DNA of 64,000 nucleotides from Panax quinquefolius (Eukaryota > Streptophyta > Magnoliopsida > Apiales > Araliaceae), in assembly GCA_020205615.1 (NCBI GenBank), contig CM035173.1, positions 54,323,300-54,387,299 of the forward strand. The letters run 5' to 3'. Below, one piece after another: positions 11,115 through 23,258 of this stretch (positions within the stretch are counted from its first letter, which is position 1; every line of letters begins with the position of its first letter). The notes beneath the pieces were generated by a model. That model saw only the letters and a list, made by a program, of their open reading frames with translations, was not told the origin of the DNA and searched no databases. Made by a program: the position numbers and the translations under genes.

Positions 11115-12540
11115 CTTTCAACATAATATAAGCATGAGGATAATGATATAAAGAATCAATCAAATGAGATAAAGAATAAATATTAAACATTTATAATATA
11201 ATTTATCCGAGATTCAAGAACATCCCCATGTTATCAATCACTTAATAATCTCATAATCTAATATCATTAATATTATAACAATATTTTAATCACTTCTTAA
11301 ATTTATAAACAATTTATCTTAACTGCTTACGCTTTTACCATATAATGCATTTAATCATTCAAAAATGCCATACTCATAAGATATCATCACCAATTATCAA
11401 ATCTCTCAAAAATATGCATATACTCTATATAGGATTCTCTAGCCATAAAATCCTATTTTCAACTTTGTTACTTCACATAACATATTTAACTCATATGTTC
11501 AGTAACTAAACTATTTTCATGAAAAATACCAAATTAGTCCCAAAAATATTTCTTTTCTGGGATTTAGCATAATATAGTCCCATAATGAAAATATATTTTT
11601 CTCGAATTTTAAAATTCATTTACTATTTTCAAAAATCAATTTCTAATTAATTCCTTAAGAAATTAGCTACCTCAAGTTTAACTCCAAAAATTCCCAAATC
11701 TTGGCAGGATCTTACACATGTTAACGTGAGCTTCTAGTTTAAATTTCATGGTCATCGGAGTTATAGAACTCCTAAGTTATAGCGTTTTAAATTTAAAAAC
11801 CTAAATATTGAAATAGTCATAACTTGCTCATTTTAAGTCGAATGAGCTCATTTTTGGACAGGAGGTACTTTATACCATATACCTTCATGTCCCAAAAGGC
11901 CAGAATTTTCTCATAATTTAAGTGGCCAAAACAGTCCCTTAAAGTTTCGGCAAAGTAGCATTTTCGAAATTTATAGCTTTGGCCTCCTTTGCTAAAATCA
12001 GTCCACACAAAAATCTACAACACCTTTTCCAGTAATTCCACTTGTATTAGTTAGGTAACTCATAGATCTAACTCTAGGACTTGACCACACTCAAAAATTC
12101 AAAATATAATAGGAGATATGGTCAATTGAATTTCATGTTACGTTTTTCACCAAAATCTGATTTTTCAACCCTTTGTGATTTCTAAGAAACTTTCATGTTT
12201 TCACATAATAACCACATAACTCATCATAACACTTACTAATACTTCATATACCCATGATTTTCATTAGTCCAATGCTTTTATTATGACTTTCATCATAAAC
12301 CACGTAAACTGTTCATTTTAGTTGAAGAAATATTTGAGGGTTTAAGAAATGGGTTTTTGTACTGGGGTCAATACAAAATTTGATTTTACGTTCTAGGTAG
12401 GCTAGGAAATCTTCAAGAATACGTCAAGAAATTTATTAAAGATAGAAATATCATTCAAAACTGTGACTTTCATCCAAGACTTGGATAGTACGTCACATTG
12501 ATACCAACTGTGACTTCTATCCCTTAACCTAGATAGCACC
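11115..12540 (-). other. Non-coding LTR-derived segment replacing pol in element A
   Basis: 11115-11180 resembles the start of this window and 61570-61612 (LTR D type). 11280-11700 resembles 17220-17660 of LTR C (same 'AAAATGCCATA', 'CATAAAATC', 'CATGAAAAATACCAAAT' order). It occupies the place where RT to integrase should be. This could be a rearranged insertion of LTR pieces or a product of template switching. No ORF of note. Confidence 0.55.
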
Positions 12541-12639
12541 TCACAATGATACCTATAAACTTGCCATCTTCATTCACGATGTCGCCATACAGAAGTCCGG
12601 CCGGTTGCATTGCACACAAGGAAGTCAACAACGAAAGGT

Positions 12640-12790
12640 TCGGGGCTCTTTACTTATGGCTTGATATGACAATAATTGACTTTAGTAGTTTGGTTATGAA
12701 TATAAAAGCTAACAACCTTACGAAAAGAATGATGAGTAGTTAACCAATTGATTCCTAAAATACCATCAAAGGCAAATATTTTCAAAGAGA
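12640..12790 (-). pseudogene. Protease-region scrap of element A pol
   Basis: Minus-strand translation gives a run close to FDGILGINWLTTHH and later VVSF..ISSHK, matching the post-protease motif of element B2 (FDVILGIDWLTTHH.. at about 39286-39330, then VVSF.. and SSHK). The catalytic Asp-Thr-Gly part and everything beyond are lost or shifted. It marks the left end of the recognisable coding sequence of element A. Confidence 0.65.
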
Positions 12791-13039
12791 TAATATCGAC
12801 GGAGTAACGTGAAAGTGTTTATTTGAAATAACAAGATTAATAAACGATTGGAGGTAACGAAGGTTTCTCCCAACGAAGTTTCAACCAATAAGTTAAAGTC
12901 TAACTTCTCCGGAGTCAAATTTAAATGTTGAACGCAAGCAAGCGAGATAAAATAATGGGTAGAACCGGTATCTTATAAGGTATAGACTTCGCAAGAATTT
13001 ATAATTAACTAACCCGTGCTAACTTCGTTCGAGTCACTT

Positions 13040-13400
13040 TGCTTTTTAAGAAGTCATGAAAACGCTCTTCATGAAACCACCGACTTTGTTTTATCCAGTA
13101 TCCGCTTTGGTGCCACCGTCCCCAAATTGGACTTGACTTTGGTGCACGCGACAAAATCGAGCTAAATGACCTTCTCTTCTTGAAATTTCCACTTCTATTA
13201 TCTTGGCCATGATTACCACCAAAGTGGTTACCATTCTTGGCATGATAATTTCTCCCACGATGGTCATCATTGTTCGATGGTCGCTTCTGCGCAGATGATT
13301 ATTATCGTGTTGTTGGTCGTTACCTTTTGGTTGAGCTGACTCATTATCGCGCTCCAATAACCGAGCCCTATTCACAACATCTAAATACAAACACTATCAC
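13040..13400 (-). pseudogene. gag fragment of element A
   Basis: The minus strand encodes DVVNRARLLERDNES then, after a one-base shift, a low-complexity Asn/Gly/Arg stretch (NHFGGNHGQDNRSGNFKKR), parallel to the B2 gag at 38536-38740. The N-terminal capsid part is missing, since only about 170 bp separate this from the PBS, and the zinc knuckle is not visible. The protein would have been the capsid-nucleocapsid precursor. It is not functional. Confidence 0.75.
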
Positions 13401-13557
13401 AAAACAAGGGTTAATTAACATGCAACATATTATCACTATACTCTGACCGACCAATCAAATACCAAATAAACTTAGGTAGGTCATACTAACGAAGGAATTC
13501 CCCGTCTCTCCCTTCCTAGTACTATTTTCACATCTTAGCCAGGGATCATATCCCTAA

Positions 13558-13569
13558 GCTTTGATACCA
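13558..13569 (-). other. Primer-binding site of element A (tRNA-iMet type)
   Basis: Minus strand TGGTATCAAAGC two bases after the LTR end; it differs by one base from TGGTATCAGAGC, the complement of the plant initiator-Met tRNA 3' end. The leader that follows (AGGGATATGATCCCTGGC..) matches the B2 leader at 37658-37690. Confidence 0.85.
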
Positions 13570-13571
13570 AC

Positions 13572-15967
13572 TGTGACGCCCCCAAAATTAGGTATACGTC
13601 ACCCATCTTGGGTCGCCACTTACATGGTACATAAATTCAAATACAACTTACTAACCTAATCATTGTGTATGCAATACTGACATAAACCGTGAGTTTGAAT
13701 ACAAATATTGTCTACTAGATATTATACAAACTCAAAAGGAGTCCTCATTACAACTATTATCACACTATTTCACGTAATAGTGAGGACTACTAATGCTATC
13801 CTCTCGAACCATTACTCCATTCCCCGACTGTCTCGGCTATGTTCTCATTTCACGAAGAGAACAAAGTGAAAGAAAGGGTGAGCTCAACTAGCCCAATAAG
13901 AAATATTATGACTAAGATAATGCGAATAAATTATCATTAGCCTTCAACAATGTTAAACCGATAAAATACAATAGACAACCGGTTTAATCTGCAATGTTGA
14001 ATATGCAATCCATTAAAAGAGTCTAGTAGAGAATAAAATGTACTATCTTTTAGGTTTTAAAAGGTTTTCATCAATTTTATCACGAGACTCGACTTTTAAT
14101 AAATAAACCACCACATCTAATCATCCCCGTATTACTTGGCCAAGGATTTTCATCAAATTATCAATGGTAATGACTATAATTTGAATCACCCCTCGGTCAT
14201 AATCATACCAAAAACTATCCATCATCTTGCATTACAAAGCCATCGAGGACTTTTGTCACATCATTTATATTAAGTCATGATTATACCGAATGATCCCTCG
14301 GTCATAATCATACCGAGTTCATCTATGCACGTAAGCCAAAGATAACATAATATAACATGAGGATGATGACAATGACATAATAATTCAATAAAACAAGTTC
14401 AAGAATTATTTAATCCATGAATTATTAACGTCCGGATTGTCAACACGATCTTTGTTTCAGTAGTAAAATTCAAGAATGATCGTAAGAATATTTCCATGAA
14501 ATGACATCTTTGGATGAAACGCAAATATCAAGGATATTCTACTAATTTAGTGGGAGTATAGAAGTCAAAGTTTTAACCAATTTGGGTATAATAAAGAATG
14601 GAATAACAAAAGAAATCACCATGCATGCGGTATTATGATGACAAAAGTTATTCCAATGTAATAATAATAACGGAACTGTGTCGGTGAAATTCACACCGAC
14701 AAGATGTTCCAATGTAATAATAAAGATGGAACCCGATCCGGTGTAAAACATACGAGATAGGATATTCCAACGAGAATGATAAAGATTTTAAACCGTGTCC
14801 TGTAAAAAACACGATGTGGATGTTCCAATGCGAGAATAATAAAATCTAACCAGTCCGGTGTAAAACACATGCGATGGATGTTCCAAATGTAATAATAGAA
14901 GAATGTCACCAAGTATAGGTAAAATCATGATACAAAAGTTATTCCAATGTAATAATAAGCAATGGAATAACATAAGGATTTCACCAAGTATAGGGTATGC
15001 CATTATCAAAAGGTTATGTATAGGGTATGCCACTTTTACAAAAGTTATTCCAACAGAATGATAATGAATGGAATAATGTAAGTTCTCTTCAAGAAGAAAG
15101 AATAACACCCCTACCGTAAAAAGAACCTGAATATAGAAGTAGTGAAGTAGCGTAATACTCTTCTTCTTTCTATAATTTTCTCTCTATAGCTTCTCTCTCT
15201 ATAATTTCTCTCTGAGTTTCAATGAATTAAATAAGAAAATAATGAAGGAATGAGCTTCTATTTATAGGAAAATGGAATGCATAGTAACTAATTCATGAAC
15301 GTTCCAGATTGATTTACTTTAATCTGACGGTCCATATTTAAAGAAAAATCTTTAAAATAAAATATAATATATTCTATTTATATAAAAACATTTTACTATG
15401 CAAACACTATGCAACACTATGCATAATAAAATATAATATATTCTATTTATAGAATAACTTTAATAAAGTATTCTATTTTATATAAAAGATGTTTCGCTTT
15501 TATTACGTTAATAATACGAATAAAACAAAACGTCATTATCGCTATAATAATTCATATTATTAATCGACAATAATGGAATCAAACTGAGTGACTTCTCACA
15601 TAAGCATCAATAATCAATACCGTGTGCTACTATGCAACCACACGTATTACTGTACTTTTACTACCGAAAGTAGTTCAACAAGAACCACTAGAAAACTTCC
15701 GCCGTTATTTCAATAAAATATTTTTGTCGTTTTTCAATCCGACAATAATTACATTGTGGGGTCCACCAATGATTGAGTAGTTGTATACGAATATTCCCTG
15801 CTAAACCAAATATTCCCCACCAATCGAATATAATATAACCACTTGCATACTTTACAAAATTTATAAATACTACCCACAACTATAATATTATCTCAAATTC
15901 ACACCATAATATTAAAAATTATTTCGACAAAATTTAAATCTTTATTGATAAAATCAAGGGTCTCACA
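13572..15967 (-). mobile_element. 5' LTR of element A
   Basis: 2,396 bp, partner of 7798-10185. TATAAATAG box (minus) at 15258-15266; family minisatellite at about 14590-15080. The minus-strand 5' end TGTGAGACCC is at 15967, and TSD ACACA follows at 15968. Confidence 0.93.
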
Positions 15968-16313
15968 ACACATATTCTCGTATTTTTTTATCACCGATAT
16001 TTCAATAATTAATAAAGAAACTTTCGCCAAGTTATTTTTATAAAAAGATAATTTTATCGCTTTTCTAACTCAAACGATAATTACATTGTGTTGTCCACAT
16101 TAACGATTGTGTCAATCGCCGCATCTGAATATTCCCCGACAAAAAGAATATTCTCCGCCCAAATAAATATTTTACAACAACCTGCTTTACTTTGCAAAAT
16201 TTTCACATATCACCCTTAACTTTAATCCTTTTATCAATTTAACCATTTACTAAATAAAATAATAATTATAAGAAAATGGAATACTTTTATTTCATAAAAT
16301 TCGGGGTCTTACA
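15968..16313 (-). mobile_element. Solo LTR D, left copy, 5' end
   Basis: Reverse complement of 53452-53800. The minus-strand LTR start TGTAAGACCCCG lies at 16313, followed by ATATA (16314-16318), which is the complement of the TSD TATAT found at both ends of the right copy. Confidence 0.88.
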
Positions 16314-19300
16314 ATATAAATATACATTGTTTATCTCAAATAATTGTACAATATTTCCCAAGGTCTACAACCTTAATTACATACCTTAATAACTCAAGAT
16401 GTTTATATAATCATAAGATAATTGTAATAGCTAAACGTTCATATATAACTATTCTCCAACTTTGCCTTTGGCTTTATCCTTCTTTGAACACTCGGGTTTA
16501 ACTTAAATGTTATCATGATATAGCAAGGGTGAACAACTACTTTGCTCCGCAAGTTTAAATACAATAAAGATATATCATGATTGAAGGAAAGATACATGAC
16601 ATATTTGAGATAAACAATGTATATTTTATATCATGATAAAGATATTTTAAATACAATAAAGATATTTTAAATACAATAAAGATATTTCAAAATTTTAAAA
16701 ATAAAATGATTGTGAAAGAACATGAATCAAATTTCAATACATTAATGATTGAATCAATAACGCTGAGTGGCCTACAATGACCATAAACAAATACTTTGGT
16801 AATCAAGGTGATCAGTCTTTCATACCAGTTAAACATTTCCAACTTACACTAAGTGTGAATCAATAATCATAGATGTGGAATAAATATCAATAATTAAACC
16901 ACGAGCATGCTTGAAACATAATAACTTGAGTTTGAGCTAGGAAACTTGCCTTGACCGCAGATTACCGCTAAACAATCTAATTTAATCTCTTATGAAAGAC
17001 ATATCATTAATAAGATCGATCTTCTAATTAGCATAATATATTTTATTTCACACTACTATTAATTGGATAATAACTTAGCTAACATTTAGCCACATAATCG
17101 AACATTGAATAATTCTTTAACTCACTAGTAATATCATCATCTCTTAATAATATTACTCTCATTTAATCACCATCTTAAAACTTTTGTCTATTATTAATCA
17201 CTTAATAATATTTAATCACTTCTTAAAATTTAATAAAATCTTAATCATTTACAAATATTATTAATTATTTAATAATATTTTAATCCTCTTCTAATATTAT
17301 TAATCATTTACTAAACCAATAAACAATTTATTTTAATTATTTACCCTTTACTAATTCACTTATTTAATAATCACAAAATGCCATAAATATAACATCTCCT
17401 CCAAAATGACCAAAATACCCCCTATAAATCTGCACATATCATTTTTAGGGTTTCAAAGCCATAAAATCACATTTTTGCCATTTATGACGTCGCATAACTT
17501 ATTATTCTAATTTATTCATAACTCAATCATTTGCATGAAAAATACCAAATCAATTTGAAAATTTTTCTTTTATGGGAAATAATAGAATATGATTCCCTTA
17601 TTAACATATATTTTTTCTGGAATTTTCTGATTTTATTTACTATTTTTAAATTGCTCAAATTAGCCGGATCTTGGAACATTTTTAATAAATCGAGATTTTG
17701 TTCAAAACTCATGCAATTTTCAGGACATACTCCTGTTATGAACATCTACTCCCAGTAAACATTTCACAGTTTTTGGAGTTAACCACAAAGAGTTATTCAA
17801 GTTTACTTTTAAAATAGTCATTTCTTGTAAAATCCATATCTTTCATTCTACACGTCTAAAAATCCCCATCTTTGGACCAGATCTTGATAACTTATCATAT
17901 TAACATACCAAAGTTTTCCAGAATTTTAAAGCATAAAAAAAAGACAAAAATGCCCCTATAAGAAAATGGCTAGGAGTTGTCCTTTCCTTTTCTTCACAAG
18001 TTGGACTATTTTGACTAAAATAGCCACCATGGCTTGTAGAATCATCATTTTTGAGTGATACCACTTGGTTTTAAAAGCTAACTCATATATCTAGCACCTT
18101 TCTTTAACGGATCGCGAAAAGAATTTGTAGATCTTAAATGGTAGCTGATCAAAGTGGAAGAAAGAAAGGGTTTTCTATCCCTTTAGAACAAAGTTTTACA
18201 TTTTCTTCATTTGATCCATACATGCAACACTCAAGATCCATACATGAAACACTCAAATACATGTAGATCTAAAGTTTTGAAGTTTAAAAACATCAACTCT
18301 TTATTTAATCAAATCGTCAAAAGAAATGAATACAAAAGAATATATATTAGAACTTTGGGATTATACATTGATTTAATGGCTACCCTTCTTTCTTTTCTAA
18401 AGTAGGAGATGGATTTTGGGAACATGAAGATCCAATCTCTCTCCTTTCTTCCCTTATACCCACGGTTTTCACTCTCTCGTTCTACCTCTTCTATTTTGCG
18501 TCTCTTGATTTTCTTTTAGTGGAGAGAGAAATTAAAAGGTAAAGTAATTTCTTACATAGTTAAAATGGAATGGTAATTGGTATTGCTGAAATAGTATAGA
18601 TACAATTTGTGTATGTATTATCAATTGCCCAACATTTTTCGCACTCTTCCTTATTTATTTAATTTAATTACACACTTAACAATTAAAGTGGCTAAATGAT
18701 GGAGTAACACATGAGGTAATGATTAAAAGTAAGGATAACATCACATGAGCTTCTCCCCTGCTAGTGGCCGAAAATATGGCTCCATTATCCACCAATTTTG
18801 GTTTATTTTTATTGCCCATATTTGCTTAGTATAATGACTAACAAGTTCCTCCCAAATTGGGCTAAGTTTGGGTCACTAGATTAATTTATTAGGCTTTATA
18901 AATTAAATGATTGGGCCATGTTTATAACCATGGGCTCAATACACAAATTTTATATTACCTTAATTATTTAATTAAGATTCACATCCCTCTCACTTGAAAT
19001 TTAAATAAATAACCTTGCACATTTAATTTCTATAACCCAATTAGACTTACTTAAATTAAGAAGAAAAATAATAATTAGTCAAGATATATAAAATAAATCT
19101 CTTAGGGTTTGTTTACTAGTATAATTATTAAATATAAGCATTCTTTAATTACTATAACCCTTAAGTTATTTAATTTTCATACATAATGTGTATATTAGGT
19201 TATGTAACTTTCCTTTTAATTCTCTTTATAAAATAGATAAACAAACATATATACATATTATAATGTATATATTTATTTAAACACGTACACACTTTTCATG

Positions 19301-19945
19301 AGTCACAAAATATTTACCATATATTTACTCACTACATGTCACAAAATTTTCAAAAACATTAATATTTTTATTTATCGAGTGACTTAGAATTCTTGGTTAT
19401 CATAATTAAATTGCCATTCAAGGTATAATTTTTCACAAGTTTCTATACTTAACCTTCTTATTTATTCTTGTATGATTAATTTTAATTAATCATTCCTCTT
19501 ATTTAGCTAAAAAATATAATTAGCTCATTCTTAAGTATATATGTATCTATACATATACATGATTCCTTTAACTCTATAATATCTCTTCATTTGAAATTTA
19601 TTCCTTAATAAATTTCCACATACATTATTACATAATCTCTTTCAACATTTAATTCACATAAATTTAAAGGTATCCTAATACCTTATCCTTAATATACTTT
19701 AAGTATATATTCACATAAATCTATTCTAGGGTTTTAGATTTTTGTAATCCATATTTTCTCACTTTTATTCTCTATCTTCTCATTTCTTTCATTCATATTT
19801 AATTTCTCTATATTCTTTTAAACCGTATAGATTTTAAAAAAAAATTAATCATTCCTCTATTTCAAGTCTAGGTTTTATTCTTTAACTTTTAATTTAATCG
19901 TTCAAGATTTTATTTATAAATCTTATAAATTTTTGGGTTGCCACA
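16314..19945 (-). mobile_element. LTR C, left copy, 5' portion
   Basis: The minus-strand start TGTGGCAACCC is at 19945 and the LTR reads leftward. D inserted about 90 bp before its end, as the right copy shows (LTR C end GGGAGCTACA at 63335). 16314-17466 is the reverse complement of 43300-44396 plus 53409-53451; 17467-19945 has no partner in the window. Near 16470-16570 it has the late-LTR motif seen in all gypsy LTRs here (CACCC..TTGC..CTAACTGAAATGTT type). AT-rich, with pyrimidine-rich tracts at about 18430-18530. No protein genes seen. TGTGGC and GCTACA are near-perfect terminal inverted repeats. Confidence 0.7.
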
Positions 19946-20220
19946 CTTGTGTTATTTAAATTTGCATATTGCAATAGTCTAGAGACAATAGGCTCCTAGG
20001 AATATAATTTATTATCATAGCATCATGCATGTCCTACATGTGCCTTAATATGTGTTTACATCTTTTCGGCATATATCTTAACATAGCTAAGCATGCGTAT
20101 AGGATCTTGTCATCTAACCAAGGAATTTTTTTTCCAAAGTGCCTTATATAAGATGGACTATCCACATACATGTAGGCATTCATTAAATTTTCGTCAATAT
20201 GCATACAATCACAACCCAAC
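19946..20220. other. Unassigned flank between LTR C and solo LTR B1
   Basis: Continuous with 22846-23258 before B1 inserted. Apart from the weak minus-strand ORF described separately, nothing is recognisable. CTTGT at 19946-19950 could be one side of the LTR C target-site duplication, but the partner is outside the window. Confidence 0.5.
20034..20220 (-). pseudogene. Unidentified gene-like remnant
   Basis: About 60 codons are open on the minus strand up to the B1 insertion site, with a composition (WLDDKILYACLAMLRYMPKR near the middle) less repeat-like than the surroundings. The WL-D-D..-L-LR pattern faintly recalls the start of Ulp1-like (C48) cysteine peptidase domains carried by plant MULE transposons. 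That resemblance is weak and from memory. Solo LTR B1 interrupts the upstream side. It may be chance. Confidence 0.2.
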
Positions 20221-21061
20221 TGTAACACACCGAATTATATGAAATAAAAATATCCAATTTTCATATAATTATTATTCTATTTAATAAATGATTTAATTGA
20301 TAAAAGGTTAAAGTTAAGGATGATATTTGAAAATTTTACAAAGTAAGCAAGTTGATATAAGATATTCGTTGTGTCGGGGAATATTCGTTTGGTCGGGAAA
20401 TATTCTTTTTGTCAGGAAATATCCGTACGATGATACCATCATTGGTGGACCGCATAACGGAATAACTGTCAGAGTTAGAAAATGACAGAAATAACTTTTT
20501 ATAAAAATAATGGCAAAAGTTTTACCGTTAATTGTTGAAATACCCAGTGGTAAAAATTTAGTAATACGAGTGGTTGCATAGTAGCACACGGTATTGATGC
20601 TTACGTAAGAAGCCACTCAATTTACACAATTATTGATACAGTAATTACTTCATAGTATCTCACGTTATTTGATTCAATTATTGTCACAGTAACATCTGCA
20701 TAATATTTTATATTATTAAATTAATAATTAAGATGACAAAGTTATTCATATTATTATTTGCAATATTGACGATGTCTAGAAAGTTTTGTTGAGGAAAGGA
20801 GTTTGGTCACCTAATTGCGTGCCAATAGGGATAAATCCTTATCAGAAAGCCCCCTCTTTCCTGGGAAAATCTGGTTGTTAAATATTGTGAGTTATAATAT
20901 TAATGATGAATAATTGTTAATAGATTAAAAATATGTTTATTAAAGATAAATGATTTGTGGTAAATATTTATTCAATTTTTGATATAAATATAGGGATTTG
21001 TTATGAGGCGTTTGTTGTAAGTTTGACTTAGTATTTCAAAGGAAGATTTACTAATTTTATG

Positions 21062-21320
21062 AACCGTTGATGATGGTTTTAATAGTTAACCAATCTGGAC
21101 CATTTATGGTGGTTTTAATAGTTAATCAATCTGGACCATTGATGGTTGTTGTAATAGTAAATCAATCTGGACCATTGATGGTGATTTTAAAAGTAAATCA
21201 ATTTGGACCATCAGTGGTGGTTTTAAAAGTAAATCAATCTGGACCGTCGGTGGTGTTTTTAAAAGTAAATTAATATGGACCGTCGGTTGTGGTGTTAATA
21301 GTAATCAATATGGACCGTCG
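21062..21320. repeat. 36-bp minisatellite in B1 U3
   Basis: Six to seven units of about 36 bp (core GGACCAT.GATGGTGGTTTTA then ATAGTAAATCAATCT) end about 30 bp before the TATA box. The period is a multiple of three, so it gives a false ORF with a 12-residue repeat. B2 has the same array at 24093-24390. Confidence 0.9.
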
Positions 21321-21349
21321 TGAATCAGCTACTATTTTGTCCATTCTTC

Positions 21350-21358
21350 TATAAATAG
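21350..21358 (+). promoter_or_regulatory. LTR B1 TATA box
   Basis: TATAAATAG followed by AAGCGTAATTC.. and a pyrimidine-rich start region. It aligns with 24418-24426 in B2 and with 9455-9463 and 15258-15266 (minus) in A. Confidence 0.7.
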
Positions 21359-22845
21359 AAGCGTAATTCTTTTTTCATTCTCACCAATTCACTGAGATTC
21401 ACAAGAGACACTATAGAGAGAGAAATTATAGAGAGCAAGAAGAAGAGTATTCTGCTACTTAACTATTATAGTATCCAGTCTTCTATTAAGGTAAAGGGTA
21501 TTATTTCTTTCGCATTCATAAGGAATACTATTTTTCGTATTCATCCTTTAATATGTTGGAATAACTTGTCTACGCGGATTACATACCGCATGACAGGTGA
21601 AAATCTATTTGCAGTTTCGTATATTATTTCTTTTCATATTCTTAAATCTAAACTTACTATGGTAAGTATTGCTTCTATAATCCATGAAATTAGTGGAATA
21701 TCCTTGAGTTTTGTGCTTCAACCAGTATCGTTTAATTGGAATATTGATCTAAACTTTTTTATTAAACATCAATATTTTTCCTAGGTTACTATTCATAGGT
21801 TACTATTCACCCAGGTATTATTCACTCTAGTATTATTCACTCGGGTACTCGGGTTACTTTTCATGTTGGGGTACTATTCACCCAAAAAAAATATTTCTTT
21901 TCTGTCCAAATTATTTTTGATATATGAATATTATTCTTAAATTTCACTCCACAAAGCAGTATCATGTTGACAATTTGGACATTATTAAATTCTGGATAAA
22001 GTAAATTATAAATCTTTAAAATTTATCCTTTGCTTTCATTTAATTGAATTCTTATATCATTTTCATCATTCTCATGCTTATATTGTGATGAAAGTCGTCT
22101 CTGGCCCGTAGTGCATAGATGGACTGTTGATTGGTATGATTATGACCAGGGATAATTCGGTACAATTATGACCTATAATGTTACAAATGATAAAAGTCCT
22201 CATTGGCCCGTAGTGCATTGATGAACAATTGTTGGCATGATCATGACCATCGATGATTACACGAATATCCTTGGTCCGTAGTGCAGGGATAATTCATGGA
22301 CGAGATACTAATGAATATCCTTGGCCCGTAGCGCAGAGATGATTAGATGATGTGATTTATTTATTAAGCTGAGTCTCAGCGATAAAATTGATGATAAACT
22401 TTTTAAATCATAGAAGATAGTAGATATCATGTTCTACTTGACTCTTCTAATGGATGTCTTATTCCGCTGCAGTTAAACTTGATGTATATTGTATTTTATC
22501 AGTTTAATAGATAATTTATTCTGCATTATCTTAGTCATAATATTTCTTATTAGGCTGGTTGAGCTCACCCTTTTGTTTTCATTGTTCTCTTCAGGAAATG
22601 AGAACGTAGCCGGGACTAGTCGGGGAACGGAGTGATGGTCCGAGATGGTTGTTTTAGTAGTCCTCACTATTTAGTGTGATAATAAATGTAATGAGGATTG
22701 AATTTGAGTTTGGATATTGTTTATGACCCAATATTCATGTAAAAACTCTCAGCTCATGTTGTATAATTAAGTTTGTATTTGTATTCAGTACCATGTATTT
22801 GGCGACGCAAGATGGGTGATGTATACCTATTTTGGAGGCGTCACA

Positions 22846-23258
22846 CCAACAATCAAATATGAAATTTAAATAATTTTCTAACGCATGTCAAAATGAACAT
22901 CTTTAACGATTTCTAAAAATGATAACTCTTGCATTCAAATGGTCCATATGATGATATGTAAGCATGCATTACATTAAAACATGTTTATCAAGCTGTCTAT
23001 GCATACATTTTTAATACATTGCGTTTAATGAAGAAATCGTGGTAAAATATTAAAAAAAACATAAAAGAAAGGTGGTTATACGTTACCTCTAGTGCACTGA
23101 TCAAGTGTATGGTGATGGAATGCGCGAAATCAAGCCTCAATTGAGTAGATCTCGAGAATGAAACTTCGTAAATACCGAGAGAAAGCGCAAAGAAAACTTG
23201 AATAAAATGAGGAAAAAGGCCAATAGAGGGTATTAACCCATCCACGACTAAATATGAA
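22846..23258. other. Unassigned stretch between B1 and B2
   Basis: About 410 bp with no repeat partner in the window. The minus strand has a moderately open frame (about 23000-23258) with an exon-like end CTAGAG followed by GTAACG near 23085-23095, a possible splice donor. A host or transposon gene remnant is possible but no family is recognised. Confidence 0.35.

Larger units (their letters stand above)
7793..15972 (-). mobile_element. Ty3/gypsy element A, internally deleted, minus strand
   Basis: Two LTRs (7798-10185 and 13572-15967) starting and ending TGTGACGCC..GTCTCACA on the plus strand. The perfect 5-bp TSD is ACACA at 7793-7797 and 15968-15972. A PBS next to the right-hand LTR and a polypyrimidine stretch next to the left-hand one show that the element reads on the minus strand (5' LTR on the right). 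The internal region is only 3.4 kb: leader, gag C-terminal part, a protease scrap, then non-coding LTR-like sequence, and a 3' end. RT, RNase H and integrase are absent. It inserted into D left after the inverted duplication, because D right lacks it. Confidence 0.92.
20216..22850 (+). mobile_element. Solo LTR B1 (Ty3/gypsy) with TSD CCAAC
   Basis: TGTAACACACCG at 20221 to GGAGGCGTCACA at 22845, flanked by perfect CCAAC at 20216-20220 and 22846-22850. It is collinear with the B2 5' LTR over its whole length. No internal region follows, so it is a recombination product. Late-LTR block GAGCTCACCC..TTCAGGAAATGAGAAC at about 22560-22600. It contains a 36-bp array and a TATA box. Confidence 0.95.

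Noticed and set aside
10735..11151. 138-codon ORF with a 19-residue repeat
   Set aside because: Produced by a 57-bp minisatellite whose period is a multiple of three; the sequence is LTR-derived and has no gene context.
21067..21273. ORF with a repeated 12-residue unit in solo LTR B1
   Set aside because: It follows the 36-bp array upstream of the TATA box; a U3 repeat, not a protein gene.
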